Source: Euborellia annulipes
Lineage: Eukaryota > Arthropoda > Insecta > Dermaptera > Anisolabididae
Length of the DNA stretch: 64,000 nucleotides
Reading direction: 5' to 3'
Assembly: GCA_023213315.1 (NCBI GenBank)
Contig: JAKCPI010005108.1
Span: 32,781-96,780 of the forward strand
A program made the translations under genes and the position numbers. Shown here piece after piece: positions 1 through 10,664 of the stretch (position 1 is the stretch's first letter; every line of letters begins with the position of its first letter). Below the pieces are notes generated by a model that was not told the DNA's origin, did not search any database, and saw only the letters and a list, made by a program, of their open reading frames with translations.

Positions 1-92
1 ACCATCAAAATTCTCAACATCGAATTTTTGACTTGATCGCAATATTTTCTCTCTATATATATTTCATGTAGAGGATAGAGAAAGTAAAAAAA
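1..92 (+). repeat. Family B repeat, 3'-end fragment
   Basis: This is the terminal part of the commonest repeat in the window, cut by the window start. It has the sequence block about 'accatcaaaa ... cgaatttttgac', then a hairpin made of TTTTCTCTC and GAGAAAGTAAAA. The same block recurs at 3200-3330, 11060-11135, 30740-30851, 51900-52007 and 57345-57425. Orientation is defined here with the GTAAGAGAAAGTAAAAA end last. Confidence 0.8.
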
Positions 93-1194
93 ATATATTG
101 ATATAGATAAAATTTAATTAATGACGGATGATTTTAGAAGAAACTAAGATAAATTGCTTACTGTAGATTTTAAAAGAAATATTTTCTTTGGATTAAATAT
201 TTTTAAAAAATGCTATTGTTTTTGTCGGAAAAAAAAAATATTTTCATCTATAAATTTCACCAGCATCAACAACAAAAGCAAACAAACAATAACAACTTAT
301 ATTTGAACAATTCAGAAACATTTGTAATAGCCATTGAATAAATAAAAAAAAAAAAAAAACTTTTAGAGCTTTTGTAAATATTAGAGATGGCAATCGGTAA
401 GTTTCCTTGTAGAGAAACAAATAACAGGCAGGCAAAGCCTTAAAGCGATGAATGCCTGATTAAAGAGAACACGCAATCGGGAAGGTTTTTGTTTCCATCT
501 GGGTCTTGAAAGGGTTGAAATGTACACGAGAAAGGGATGAGCAGCTAAAAACAGCCGCTTTTTTTATTTTTATAGTTGTTGCAAAAAAAAACACAGGTAA
601 TGAATTATACTGGTAATAAAAATAAAACGATAAGACCAGGTAATAATAAGAGATGTGAAAAAAAAATATATCTAATAAAAAAAGTACATATGTACATGAA
701 GACGTATGAAAGAGATTCATTCTAAAAAGGGAAAATTGCAAATATAAATTTCTAAAGAAAGATTGATTAATCCATTTTATCTTGTCATGTTTTTAGACAC
801 CTCACATTATCCCTTACTACCAAAGATGTCTAAATGTTTGATAATTAATTAGAAAATTTTTATACTTATCAATAAAAGATCCTCGAAAAATAATCCTCTC
901 GAGATAAGCAAGAACCTGTCACTACAAAGGTTATGTTTCGAATCTCTCTGGTTAAGAGCTAATTTGGGGGTCGAACGAACAATGTCCCTTGGGATATTTT
1001 GAGATTATAAGATGTGTGTCTTGAGACCAGAATCCAATGGAGCAGTGCCCACACAGCAAACAGAAAATAAGCTGCTGTGTGAGCACTTCTCTATTGAAGA
1101 CAATGCACAAGGGATTGGGTCTCTCTAAACGTCAAGAAAAGATGTGGGAAAAGCGTAAATCAAGTGATGAGAGAGGGGGAAGAAATGCGCTGAG
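93..1194. other. No gene seen; AT-rich unique sequence
   Basis: Mostly AT-rich sequence with short A and T runs. The part around 900-1190 has a more balanced composition and no family copy that I can recognise, but no open frame with credible splice sites. I see nothing to annotate as a gene. Confidence 0.5.
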
Positions 1195-1635
1195 GGATAC
1201 CTAATTAAAATATAAAATTTCATCCTCCTAGCTCTTTTCGTTCTTGAGATATTTTGTTTACAGACAGACCATTTTGCGGACAGTGCCGAAAGACTTTTTT
1301 GGGGATTTTTTGGATTTTTCATTTATTTCTCTTTGGCAAACCCATTAAGAGGAGTAGGCGATCGGCTCCACGCTTTTTTTTTTTACTTTTTCGGCATTTG
1401 AGGGTCCAGTCGCTATTTATTTAAATTGATAGTCAATTCAATTGAAATTCATTTTTGACCTCTGGTAAATGTGGCAAGTATCATAGAGGAGTATATATAA
1501 TTATTTTCGGAGCGGGGGAGGAGGCCCGAACTCATTTTTGAAGATTTGCCCCTTCAAAATCTCGATATTGAATTTTTGACATGAATTCACTACTTTCTAT
1601 AAGGTCTATCTGGGTAAGAGAAAGTAAAATTAATA
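1195..1635 (+). repeat. Family B repeat, diverged copy
   Basis: Two blocks match the family: 1195-1290 (the 'aaatataaaatttca' and 'ttcttgagatattttgtt' segments) and 1545-1635 (the 'cgaatttttgacatgaat' block closing in GTAAGAGAAAGTAAAA). About 250 bases between them are not family-like, so the copy is interrupted or badly diverged. Confidence 0.55.
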
Positions 1636-1667
1636 TATATTTGTCAAATAGAAAGAAGAAAGAGAAG

Positions 1668-1872
1668 TAGCTAATATTTATTTCATTTATTAAGGCCCAT
1701 TAAGCTGAAATTTCAGTCTTGGTCAAGACCATCTTCAGAGTTTCAAGTTTATGAATTATAAAATCGAGTATTCAACATTGAACTTATACTGTGAGCCCAT
1801 AAGCTTTGAAGATGGTCTTGACCAAGAGCAAAACGTCAGCTTAATGGGCCTTAATAAATGAAATAAATACTA
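1668..1872. mobile_element. Fold-back element with hammerhead-like arms
   Basis: The two halves are inverted copies: 'ttaaggcccattaagct' near 1690 pairs with 'agcttaatgggccttaa' near 1840. Each arm carries a hammerhead-like core. The minus-strand arm (1702-1744) has CTGAAGA, then T, a GGTCTT/AAGACT stem and GAAA. The plus-strand arm (1801-1842) keeps the stem I pair AAGCT/AGCTT and CGTC, but its first core box reads TTGAAGA and the second CAAAA. Both cores are mutated, so neither copy is likely to be active. Confidence 0.6.
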
Positions 1873-2049
1873 GCTGCTTAAAAATAATGTCAATAAAGCC
1901 TACTATTTAACTAGCAATCCCCAGGTTGCACTACTGTAATATTAGTTACAATTTCTTCCATGATTTTTTTTATGAAATAAAAGTATTTAAAAAAAAATTT
2001 ATTAACCAATGAAGAAAGTTTCTAATTAGAAAAATATGTATTAAAATAT

Positions 2050-2249
2050 AAAAATCTGGTGTGTTGGTCGTATAGAACAGAACTTTCTTTTACTTTCGGT
2101 AATTGAAAGTTATTTTCTGTGCTTATCACACCAGATTTTTTTGTCTAGACATATATTAATATTTAGTTTCCGATAGAACAACAATACATTAGAATTCACC
2201 ATCAACATCACTTTATATATTAACATATATAGGTAAGAGAAAGTAGAAA
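2050..2249 (+). repeat. Family B repeat, internally deleted copy
   Basis: It starts with the 90-bp palindrome (AAAATCTGGTGTG at 2050, CACACCAGATTTTTT at 2128-2141), runs through the 'tagtttccgatagaac' block and jumps to the closing hairpin 'taacatatataggtaagag' ending at 2249. The central 400 or so bases of the full element are missing. Confidence 0.75.
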
Positions 2250-2339
2250 TACTATCATAATAGAAGATATATGTTTTTAATTATGTAAGAAATTACAACC
2301 TCACTTTTTTAACAATCTATCAACGTGTCTTGAATTAAA

Positions 2340-2579
2340 CTATAAAAAAAGAGGGAATCCCCTACTAGTCCCAATCACATTATCTTGAACATACTCAAGT
2401 TTATTTTTGCTTTTACCCCTCTTTCTTTCATTTCTCGTGAACCAACATCCCCCCAAGCTAAAAGTTGCAAGCGTAAGGAGAATTAAAATCATCCAAAGTG
2501 GAAGTTCATGCGTGCGTGCCACAGGGTGCCCGTAAAATACTAGCCGATTAACGAAGTGCCCAAGGGGAAAAAATAACAC
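2340..2579 (-). CDS. Possible transmembrane-domain exon, unrecognised
   Basis: A minus-strand open frame of 79 codons in otherwise unique sequence. About residues 28-46 form a hydrophobic stretch (PLWMILILLTLATFSLGG), followed at once by a basic cluster (RNERKRGKSKNK). That is the look of a single-pass membrane segment with a stop-transfer tail. A GTATGT donor-like site follows the codons for NKLE, and the stop codon sits inside a sequence that itself resembles an acceptor (ccctctttttttatag). The frame could therefore be an internal exon, a terminal exon or chance. I recognise no family. An AT-rich genome makes hydrophobic chance frames common, but the basic tail is less expected. Confidence 0.25.
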   Translation of the reverse strand: MLFFPLGHFVNRLVFYGHPVARTHELPLWMILILLTLATFSLGGCWFTRNERKRGKSKNKLEYVQDNVIGTSRGFPLFL

Positions 2580-3059
2580 TTTGAAAGTGATAAAAAAAAG
2601 GATCTTCGATTAAGAAAAATTGAATTTTGATATTAAAAAATTCATCAAATTTAATTCCTCAAAAAGAAAATCTCTAAAATATAGTTAAACAAAGACCATG
2701 CATTTTTTTTCAGCCTCCTTATAGCAAAAATTTCAGGCTGAGGCGATTCATTTATAAAATCATTTTGTTTTGTTCTATATTAACTTGATAGAGTCTCTTG
2801 GCGACCATACCATTTCAGTTTATTACTGTGCACGCATTACCTTGTTTATAAGCACCATCAAAATGACAAAAGAATAAAATAAGAATGACTGGAAAACGAT
2901 AAAATAGAAATAAAAATAGTAATTGTTAAAAAATTTAAACGATAAAACAATGAAATAAAAAATTATTATAAAATATTAAAATGTGTACGCTGAAAATTTA
3001 TTGCAAGAATATAGGCCTATCGTGTTGTGGAATAATAAACATTTATAGCTATTGGAAGA

Positions 3060-3329
3060 AAAATATCTGATGTGACTAGCCGCACAGCACCTAACTTTCT
3101 TTTATCTTGGGTAATTGAAAGTTGTGCTTAGTTTCCGACAGAACAGTGTATTAAATTCAAGATGAAAAATTTATATAAAAATTTTTTTTCAATAAAGACA
3201 CACACACACACACAGACCATTCGTCAGGGGACCTCAAAATGTGTATTTTCATCAAAATATGGACATCGATTTTTGATAAGAATCCAATACTTTTTCCTCT
3301 ATACGTATATTAGGTAAGAGAAAGCAAAA
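3060..3329 (+). repeat. Family B repeat, internally deleted copy
   Basis: Half of the palindromic start (ATCTGATGTGACTAGCCGCA at 3065) and the 'gtttccgacagaacagtg' block are joined to the CA-microsatellite segment and to the 'caggggacctcaaaa' block, closing at GTAAGAGAAAGCAAAAA. Confidence 0.75.
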
Positions 3330-3757
3330 ATATAAAAAATGAATAAATTATAGAGAGAAATATAGGGTTCAAATTGAATCGTTTATTTCAGAAACCACCT
3401 AAGTGCGTTTTTTTCAACTTTTGAAAAAAAAAAAAAAACTGTTTTGCTGGTTTAGTGGTGGTCTAGTTTTTTATATTTTTTTTTTTTTTTTATAAACATG
3501 CTATTGGGATAATCTATTTAAAAAATTATTTTTTTTCCTTTAAGTTTTTGAGTAATTAATTTTTGAAAAAATTGCACTTAGGTGGTTTCTGAAATAAACG
3601 AGTGATTTTTTAAAAATTATTATTGAAATTAAGTCAAACCATTAATTTTTACCTCTTTTGGTATCAAAGGTAAGTAATAGACACACTTAAGTATAAAAAG
3701 AGTGTTTTTACTATGCCTAAATCGAAAAATACAAGTAGACTACACCCTACAGTATGT

Positions 3758-3898
3758 CTATATACACAGCGTATATACAGAGTCGTACTGGAGTCCTTTG
3801 AGCCTAGCATTCCGAATAATGTTCCGTTTGCATTTTTCTTCGTGCACAACTCCACGCCTACGCCTGGGAATAGGTTCATCATCTGAACTATCCGACAT
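3758..3898 (-). CDS. Short acidic/basic ORF inside family G element
   Basis: Minus-strand frame of 46 codons starting at the ATG ending at 3898. The N-terminus is acidic (MSDSSDDEP), followed by an arginine patch (RRRRG), then charged residues and the segment RNARLKGLQY. The composition is much more protein-like than random AT-rich frames here. It resembles the N-terminal part of transposon-encoded proteins, but I cannot name the family. A GTATATAC donor-like site follows codon 40, so it may be exon 1 of a spliced transposon gene. The rest of the gene is not visible in the element. Confidence 0.35.
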   Translation of the reverse strand: MSDSSDDEPIPRRRRGVVHEEKCKRNIIRNARLKGLQYDSVYTLCI

Positions 3899-4004
3899 GG
3901 CTTAAGAACTAATGCAATAATAAACAACAAAATAACACCTAATTTTCATCGAAAACTCACGAAAACTAACCACTCAGTGTTAGGTAACCTTTAAATCAAA
4001 CCAG

Positions 4005-4148
4005 CGAGTCACAAAACACGTGATGTCTACAGGGCACGAGTGAAATTTACTACAGAAAGAACCTAAGCGACGGCTGCGAGTCACAAAACACGTGATGTCT
4101 ACAGGGCATGAGTGAAATTTACCGCAGAAAGAACCTAAGCGACGGCGC
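4005..4148. repeat. 72-bp tandem duplication
   Basis: Two adjacent copies of a 72-bp unit (4005-4076 and 4077-4148), each starting CGAGTCACAAAACACGTGAT and differing at only a few positions. Because 72 is a multiple of three, the minus strand reads through both as a repeated 24-residue unit containing KFHSCPVDITCFVTR. The duplication lies within the family G element. Confidence 0.85.
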
Positions 4149-4529
4149 TTGGGTTCTTTCTGAAATAAACGGATTATTTTCAAGGCTGCCAAATAGCATT
4201 GCTGATGAGGAACATTGGTTATTTCGGCACTAAAAGATGTATTTACCTTGAAATTGTACATTAGCACCAAAAACACATTTTTTGAAATTTTGTCCCTTAG
4301 GTGGTTTCTGAAATAAACGATTCAAATTAAAAACAATAAAAATTTTTTACACTTTTTAAATTATAATATTTAGTAACACATCGCTGCGCTCCCTGGACCC
4401 CCTTGCTCGCCTTGCATAAAATTTATTATTGCTCACTGTTTGGAAATTTTACCTTTGGCGAGCAATTGTAAAATTTTAACGGTTTAATTTTCCTTCTCTG
4501 ACTTAAAGTTTTAAATTTCTGACTCCGCT

Positions 4530-4700
4530 TCCTCTGATTTTGGCCAATCAGCGAGAGTGGTAAACAGACACGGAAGTGAGTGGCTTATATATAGTATCGG
4601 TTTATATATAGTAATATTAGTAAATGCCCGCTATTCATACTCCTCTCTGAAGAATTTTTCTGGCATCGGGACTGAATGTATATAGGCATGTTCTTAAATT
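4530..4700 (+). promoter_or_regulatory. Possible CCAAT/TATA arrangement
   Basis: A GGCCAATCAG box near 4541 is followed about 45 bases later by CTTATATATAG near 4586, in sequence that belongs to no repeat family I recognise here. The spacing is plausible for a core promoter, but no exon with splice sites follows. Weak call. Confidence 0.2.
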
Positions 4701-4766
4701 TTATTAAAATTCCCTCGGATATAAGTATAATTTACTTTGAGCAATTTGTCTAGTTTGTTGAGGATG

Positions 4767-4896
4767 GCTTGGCTTCATCAGGTCAGGTGAAATATCACCG
4801 AGCTTGGCCTGTCGGAGACAACAGCATTGGATAGGGGCGAGTGGAGGGGGAGAATAAGGTCCGCCGACCCCGCACCGCGAGAATAAAGAAGAAGAA
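4767..4896 (+). mobile_element. GAA-tailed retroelement insertion with 10-bp TSD
   Basis: A GC-rich 130-bp insert ends in GAATAAAGAAGAAGAA. It is flanked by the direct repeat GTTGAGGATG at 4757-4766 and 4897-4906, the footprint of target-primed reverse transcription. The 3' segment GGTCCGCCGACCCCGCACCG recurs at about 61650-61680, where a longer copy also has a target duplication. This is a SINE or a 5'-truncated LINE tail; no A/B box is certain. Confidence 0.8.
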
Positions 4897-4906
4897 GTTG
4901 AGGATG

Positions 4907-6159
4907 AAATTCAGTTGCCTCCCCTTTGAGTAATGCCTTACTAGTTTTCTATTAAAATAACAATTTTACATCAGCTTATAAACCTCTCATCTTCTATAAA
5001 TATTGTAATTTTATACATTCTCTATATTTTTTTTTTTTTTTTTTTTTTTAAATCATCCCTTTTTTTTTCTTCCTCACTCTCTCTCCCCCCCTCCCCCCAC
5101 CCCATTTTTTTCTCAAACCAATCACAATAAAACTTTAAACAAAATCTATTATTAAAAAAATATACAAATAAGGGGTTGCAATTTTTTTTATTTCATTTGT
5201 TTTAAATAATTTTAAATAAAATAATCGCTTGCTGGCGGCCGCGACTTTGAGTTTTGTGGGTTAGGAGGTTAGCCCTCCCCCCTTCCCCGGGTTCTCTATA
5301 TTTATGAATAATTGTTGGCTACAGACAAATAACTCTTGTTAGGAACAGTAAAATATTCCAGCCCCATGGGACATGAAAAAATTGTAAAAATGAATGTTTT
5401 GACTTTTGAGAAAGATGTGGTAGCCTATATTTCAAGATAAAATGAATGAATTGGAATCGTCCTGTGGATAGCTTATATTTTGGAAGGAAGGGCGCCTGTG
5501 TAGGGTGTGATTCCGTTGGGGATGCCAAGAGATGGGATGGGAGTAACGTCTCCCTTGGGATCTGTAAAGCAGGTGCGTTTATCGTCGACAAGACATCCCG
5601 AAAATCCCGATAATAGAGAGAAGAGACGATGACAGAACCAATGCTTTTGACATTTTGGTATATGATGACAGTTCGTTTCGTATTTTCCCCCCGCCCCTGC
5701 GGGAAAGTTCATCATTAGTTAGAATCCAATTAGGCGGTCAGGCTTTCTTTACTTGGATTTAAAAAAAAAGTTATCAGTTCTTTAAGATCTTTTAATGATA
5801 AAAGAGTGAAATAAACAAAAAAAAAAAACTTTTGTTTTCAAAAGAAAGATTTTCAAAGTTGTAATGATGCGAAAATTTCAAAGAAAACTGATTTTATCAA
5901 TCTCATTTTAAGACTAAAAGTAATTTGAAAACTTGAATCTTTAATGTTTTGTCATTTGATTTTTCAATTACCTTTTGGTTAAGGGTTCATGTTAATGACA
6001 AAGTAAATTTTCTTTAAAGATAAAAACCAAATATTTTATAAGTTTAATAAATAATTTAAGAAAATTTGAAATTTTATTAAAGAAGAACCTGATGATGGTT
6101 TTTTTAAATCTTTGTAAGTATCATAGAATTTCTGTAAATTTATTTGTGAGAGGAGCCCC
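4907..6159. other. No confirmed gene; one unique open stretch
   Basis: Includes a poly-T/C-rich low-complexity run at 5016-5110. Between 5460 and 5720 the sequence is unique and more GC-balanced. On the minus strand it is open for 80 codons (5473-5715), with an acceptor-like cccgcag at its 5' side. I do not recognise a product. The remainder is AT-rich with no signal. Confidence 0.3.
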
Positions 6160-6162
6160 TTG

Positions 6163-6375
6163 TCATAATTAGGGCAGTGCAAAAAAATCGATTAATCGAT
6201 TATTCACCGATTATTTTCTTAAAAAATAATCTAATATTGAAAAAAAAAATGATTTTCGCGTGAGAGAAAATTGAAATTTTACAAAAAAATTTTCGCAAGG
6301 GGGTCCAGGTGCGCAGTTCCCTGGCTAGGCGGAAAGTCCGCATTCGGCGGGCTTTACCGCTTGTTTTAATATAAG
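6163..6375. repeat. Diverged AATCGATT-type hAT MITE fragment
   Basis: Starts TTAGGGCAGTGCAAAAAAAT followed by ATCGATTAATCGATTA, the same terminus as the intact element at 28283-28473. The inner part (6290-6370) is a GC-rich block not seen in the other copies, and no right end is visible. Confidence 0.5.
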
Positions 6376-7984
6376 CCTTAAACATTATTAATGGCTGAAT
6401 GAAGGAATTTATACAAGATCAAAAAGAAAATACTTTCACTGAATTCATCCCTCTTTAAGTCTCTATATTCCTTTTGTAGCTTATATAACATTGTTAAGGA
6501 GTAATTCTGAACATGAATAGAAGATCCCTATGAATTTCAGAGCTCTCGTGTATAAATAACCAATCGGGTGTGACTTGACTAGATCTCATTAACTCTGCCT
6601 TGCTGTTCCCTCTGAATTCAGCTTCCGCGATACTCGGAATGTCAAGACTTTCTACTAGAATGATTTTCCTTAATTTATTCCTTCTGATAAAGGGATATAT
6701 TCACCTTAAATTATATATATATATAAAGTCTTAACATGATATAGAATCGAAAAATTAAAATCTTCCATTTGCTTTGGTACGTGAACAGAAGCGAAAGACA
6801 TCTCTTGAGACGGGACTTGTTTACAAGCCATGCTTTCCTTATGTATGAGGAGTTATAATGCTTTTCAGCATTATAGTTGCTAACATCTTATATAACTTGG
6901 GATGGATTTTGTAAATAATAAAGTGCGCGCTCGACCAAAAGGGTTTATGAGTTGGTTGGGCTGTTGGTCTTTTTGATGGTCGTCAAATTCATTTTTAATG
7001 AATTTCAACATCAAAGAAAACACTAATTAAAGATGATTGAGTTATTTATATAAAAAATTATGGAAACAAAAATTCTGTCAGAGTGTTGAAAGTTAATATA
7101 AATGTATAATAAGAAGAAATTATTATAATTAGCTAGTATAAAAAAGTTTTTAATTTTTAAAAAGGCTGGTTTAAATATTATTTTAAGAAACAATAGTAGG
7201 TTATATGCATATATACAGTATTTAAGAAATGTTGCACTTTGGTCATGAATAAATGATGGCGGTTTTTTTTTTTAATGGAGAAAGGGTTGAAAAAAAATTG
7301 TGTAGGGTAAAAAACAGCAGCGAAGTGGAATCGATGCTGGGAAGAATGGAAGCAAGAGAGAAAAAAAAGGTTGAGGGGAGATGAACACCAAAGGATTTTT
7401 ATTGGATGTCAGTCAACTTCCAAAAGAGTTTTAATTAAATTCTATGAAAAACTGAACTTGGTTTAAATTTTGGATTTTAAATCGATACGAATATACATCA
7501 ATATGTCCAGTAAATGAGAATGAAATTTAAACAAATTCCTCAAAAGATTTTTGAATATATTCAAACAAAATTTACTTAGGGAGAGGGTAAGCCTCCTTTA
7601 GTGAAAAAATGAGAAAAAAGTTTCACCAAACCAGTAGAAAAAAAAAAATGTAAAAAAAATCACAAAACGAAAGGGGGTGGCGATTCTCTATTCCCTCGAT
7701 CCACTTGACAGAGGTTCTGATAAATACATTAAGTACTTCTGTACTGTGAGAGTATGAAACAATTTAAACGATCAACAAAAAAAAATATTTTAAAACCCTG
7801 ATTTTATTAGATTTGTAGTGTTTCCAAATAATCAAACGGCCCAATTTGAGACCACGAGTTACCCAAGCTAAGACTGGTATTTCTTCAGCCAGTCTCCCCC
7901 CTTCAACCAATATGGATTGGCTCATTATTTTAGGAATTTTTAATTATAGACCACATTTTGTTTGTGCTGGATTGGCTTGTTTAT
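6376..7984. other. No gene seen
   Basis: AT-rich sequence with short homopolymers. Near 7930-7968 there is a single end of family C (TTTTTAATTATAGACCACAT). No open frame with protein-like composition. Confidence 0.5.
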
Positions 7985-8577
7985 TTTTACTTTCTTTTAC
8001 CTCTATATAACTTATATGTTAATATATAGAGAGAGAAAGTATTGGATTAATGTCAAAAATTCGATGTCAAAATTTTGATGGATATACACGTTTTGAGGTC
8101 CCCTGAATCCAAAAAAGTGGTTTTCGCGACATGGTCTGACTGTCTGTGTGTGTTCAATTTAAAGCATGAAGGAATTGGAGGTTGGAATTTTATATTTAAG
8201 TTAGACATCCACCTAGGGTCTGATGTACTTTTTCAGTTTTTTTTTTCGATTTTCTCTAAATTCGCTCCAACGATTTTGATTAAAATTCAAAAATCATTTA
8301 TTTTTTAGATGCTCTTTAAAATGTATATTCTCATTTTGAAATCTTCTGAAGACCTTTACTCTTATACTTCATAGAAAAGATAGGAGAAATGGTTGCCATG
8401 GTAACAAAATATAAATATTTTCCCCATGTTTATAAATTTTATTACATCATGTATTCTAAAATATCGGTGGAAACTAAATATATGACGACACGAAAAATCT
8501 GGTGTGACAAGCACAGAACACAACTACCAAAGGTAAGAGAAAGTTGCGTGCTGAGCGACATTCACACCAGATTTTTT
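7985..8577 (-). repeat. Family B repeat, nearly full copy
   Basis: It reads in reverse orientation: the hairpin end TTTTTACTTTCTTTTACCT at 7985, the conserved 'gatatacacgttttgaggtc' block at 8081, the GTGTGT microsatellite, the 'gatgtactttttcag' block, and the 85-bp palindrome at 8493-8577 (AAAAATCTGGTGTGACAAG to CACACCAGATTTTTT). Open frames through it are chance. Confidence 0.85.
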
Positions 8578-8727
8578 GCTTTCTGTAATAAGCCTACTAC
8601 GAAATACGGAAATAACTGCAAAAAACAAGTGTTTCAGTTCCTTAAAATTTCTTTCGATAAAAAAAAAAAAACTAATTTTAAAAATTATATCAAAACAATA
8701 ATTAATTTAAATAAATATGGATGTACT

Positions 8728-8901
8728 CAGTGACGGCGCTACAGAAGGGGGTTTGTATGGGGAGAGGAGCAAGGCCGCTCGACAATGGCATCTGGGGCTC
8801 CCCAAAAAAAATTTTTCGTTTTTCTGTTGATATAGCCTTTATGCAATATTGTCCGCCCCCCCCCCTGTTGGTAAGTTTGCCCCCCTACTGTCCCTACCGC
8901 A
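8728..8901. mobile_element. Possible hAT-like MITE
   Basis: The left end CAGTGACGGCGCTACAGAAG and the reverse complement of the right end CAGTGCGGTAGGGACAGTAG share the CAGTG start and the G-run that follows. No 8-bp flanking duplication is visible, so either an end is misplaced or the copy is old. Confidence 0.35.
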
Positions 8902-10174
8902 CTGAGAATAAGCTAACGCCCACGCAGTTACTGAATGTACCAGGTATAATATCTATAAAATAAGTAAGCATAAATAATTTCCCGGGGTGAGTTAAATATC
9001 CTAGAGTCATAACTATCCTTAATGACAGATAAAATAATTATTTTTAATGTCTCGTCAGCATCATATTCCAGATAGACTTTTCATATTTATTTACGATATA
9101 TACATACGGCCTATTTAAAAATATTGGTACCCAAATGATTTAAATATTTCCATGAACTGCGCCTTAATGTGACTGAGGGGAGGGGGATTTATATATAACC
9201 CTCTATAATTTTTATTTGAACCTCAAAAATGTTGGTAAATTAGTATGGTCTATACAGATAAAAGAATGAGAAGAAAAAACATCATAGGACTTTACAATTA
9301 AGGAAGAGACGAGAATTAATAATTTTAAAAGGGTCTAAAGGGTGCAAAGCTTCTCTGATTAGCCTCGAGGGGCTTTTATAAAGGGCTAAATATTATAATA
9401 TATATAAAATATTTCATAATTACTCGACAAGTTTTTTTTATGAATTTTTTCTGACATAATTCCTGCCATCCATTAAAAAAATTAATTTTGTAATTAGCAA
9501 CACTAAAATATTTTTTTAATGACTCAAATTATAATTTAGGTCATTTAAGGGCGAGATAAAATCTGTTGGATTTTTAACAACCCTCATTCTTTGATAGATC
9601 ATTAGCTTATTAGAGATTATTCAAAAGCTTAACCTCAATTTGCTTTATGAGTGGCTATCTATATATTTTTTTTATAATAGTAAACTGTTTTGCATACTTA
9701 ATAATATGAATGAAGGTTTAATTAAATAGATATCGTTCTTTTGTGATGATAAGAGGATTATTAATATTTTTTAATCTTCTCAATTAATATAATGAGACAA
9801 TCTGGTTTAGCCGGATATATTCGAGTTTTCCTTTTGGATGGTGACAACTTTTCAAAACTTGTTTAAAAAGAAATGAAATTAATCTTGTTTCAAGCTTGAA
9901 ATTAAATTGTCGAAAAGGGATATTTGAATTTAATTATTTCTATATAAATGATACAAAGAAATGTTAACTTTTTATTTTAAGAATAAAACATAATGAGATT
10001 ATGAATTAATATTTACAATGGAGGGAGTTTAAGAGGTTTGCTTCTCCTCAAGATAGCATGTTTGTCTTTGTATAATCGTGCAGATTATTTTACAACTTTA
10101 CAGTGGTGCAACCAGGATTTGTTTCTAGGTGGGGGGTTAGAATTTTGAATGGATTTTTCTGTTTGCCATTAAGC
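8902..10174. other. No gene seen
   Basis: AT-rich sequence with no recognisable family copy and no protein-like frame. Confidence 0.5.
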
Positions 10175-10446
10175 CAGTAGCGTATCCAGGTGGGGGCGAA
10201 GGGAGGCGCTCGCCTCCCCCCTCCCCCGCCTCAGAGGCATCAAGCTTATGGTGTCCCTCGTGCATCCACTTTTTCCCAAAATCTCTGGCTTTCTTTTTGA
10301 AATTTCATAATATATCATAAATCCGGAGAAAAATTACAAAAAAGCCCGAACGAGATTCGAATACTAAAAAAAAAAAAAATCGAACGAAAAACGGCTCCCC
10401 AGTTGAGCTTCGCCCCCTCCGCCCCCAAAGGCTAGTTACGCCGCTG
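10175..10446. mobile_element. hAT-type MITE, 272 bp
   Basis: Ends CAGTAGCGTATCCAGG and, on the other strand, CAGCGGCGTAACTAGCC. They are flanked by CATTAAGC (10167-10174) and CAGTAAGC (10447-10454), seven of eight bases matching, as expected for the 8-bp hAT target duplication. Non-coding and G/C-run-rich near the ends. Confidence 0.8.
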
Positions 10447-10664
10447 CAGTAAGCAGGAACTTTTGGGGAGTTTTTACGGTTAATAATATTTCAATCGAAT
10501 ACAAACATTTATTTTTTTTAAATGAAAGCAAGCAAGTTTCGAAGGCCAAAATATTTATTAAAAATAATCAAAAATACTAGGTGGTATGTTTAAAAAAATT
10601 GAGTTCATTTTAAAAATCGGACAAACTAATAAAGTTACCACACTCATTTTATAAAGCAGTACAT

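Larger units (their letters stand above)
3374..4320. mobile_element. Palindromic DNA transposon, about 0.95 kb (family G)
   Basis: The outer ends are inverted copies: GAATCGTTTATTTCAGAAAC at the left and GTTTCTGAAATAAACGATTC at the right. AAATT flanks both sides as a possible 5-bp target duplication. A second inverted end lies inside at about 3580-3602 and a third, diverged one (TTCTTTCTGAAATAAACGG) near 4153-4171, so at least three ends of one family are nested. Between them lie a short minus-strand reading frame (3758-3898) and a 72-bp tandem duplication. The superfamily is not clear to me. The layout suggests a transposon with internal rearrangement. Confidence 0.6.

Noticed and set aside
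3181..3225. CRISPR-like or regulatory meaning for CA/GT tracts
   Set aside because: They are microsatellites inside family B copies.
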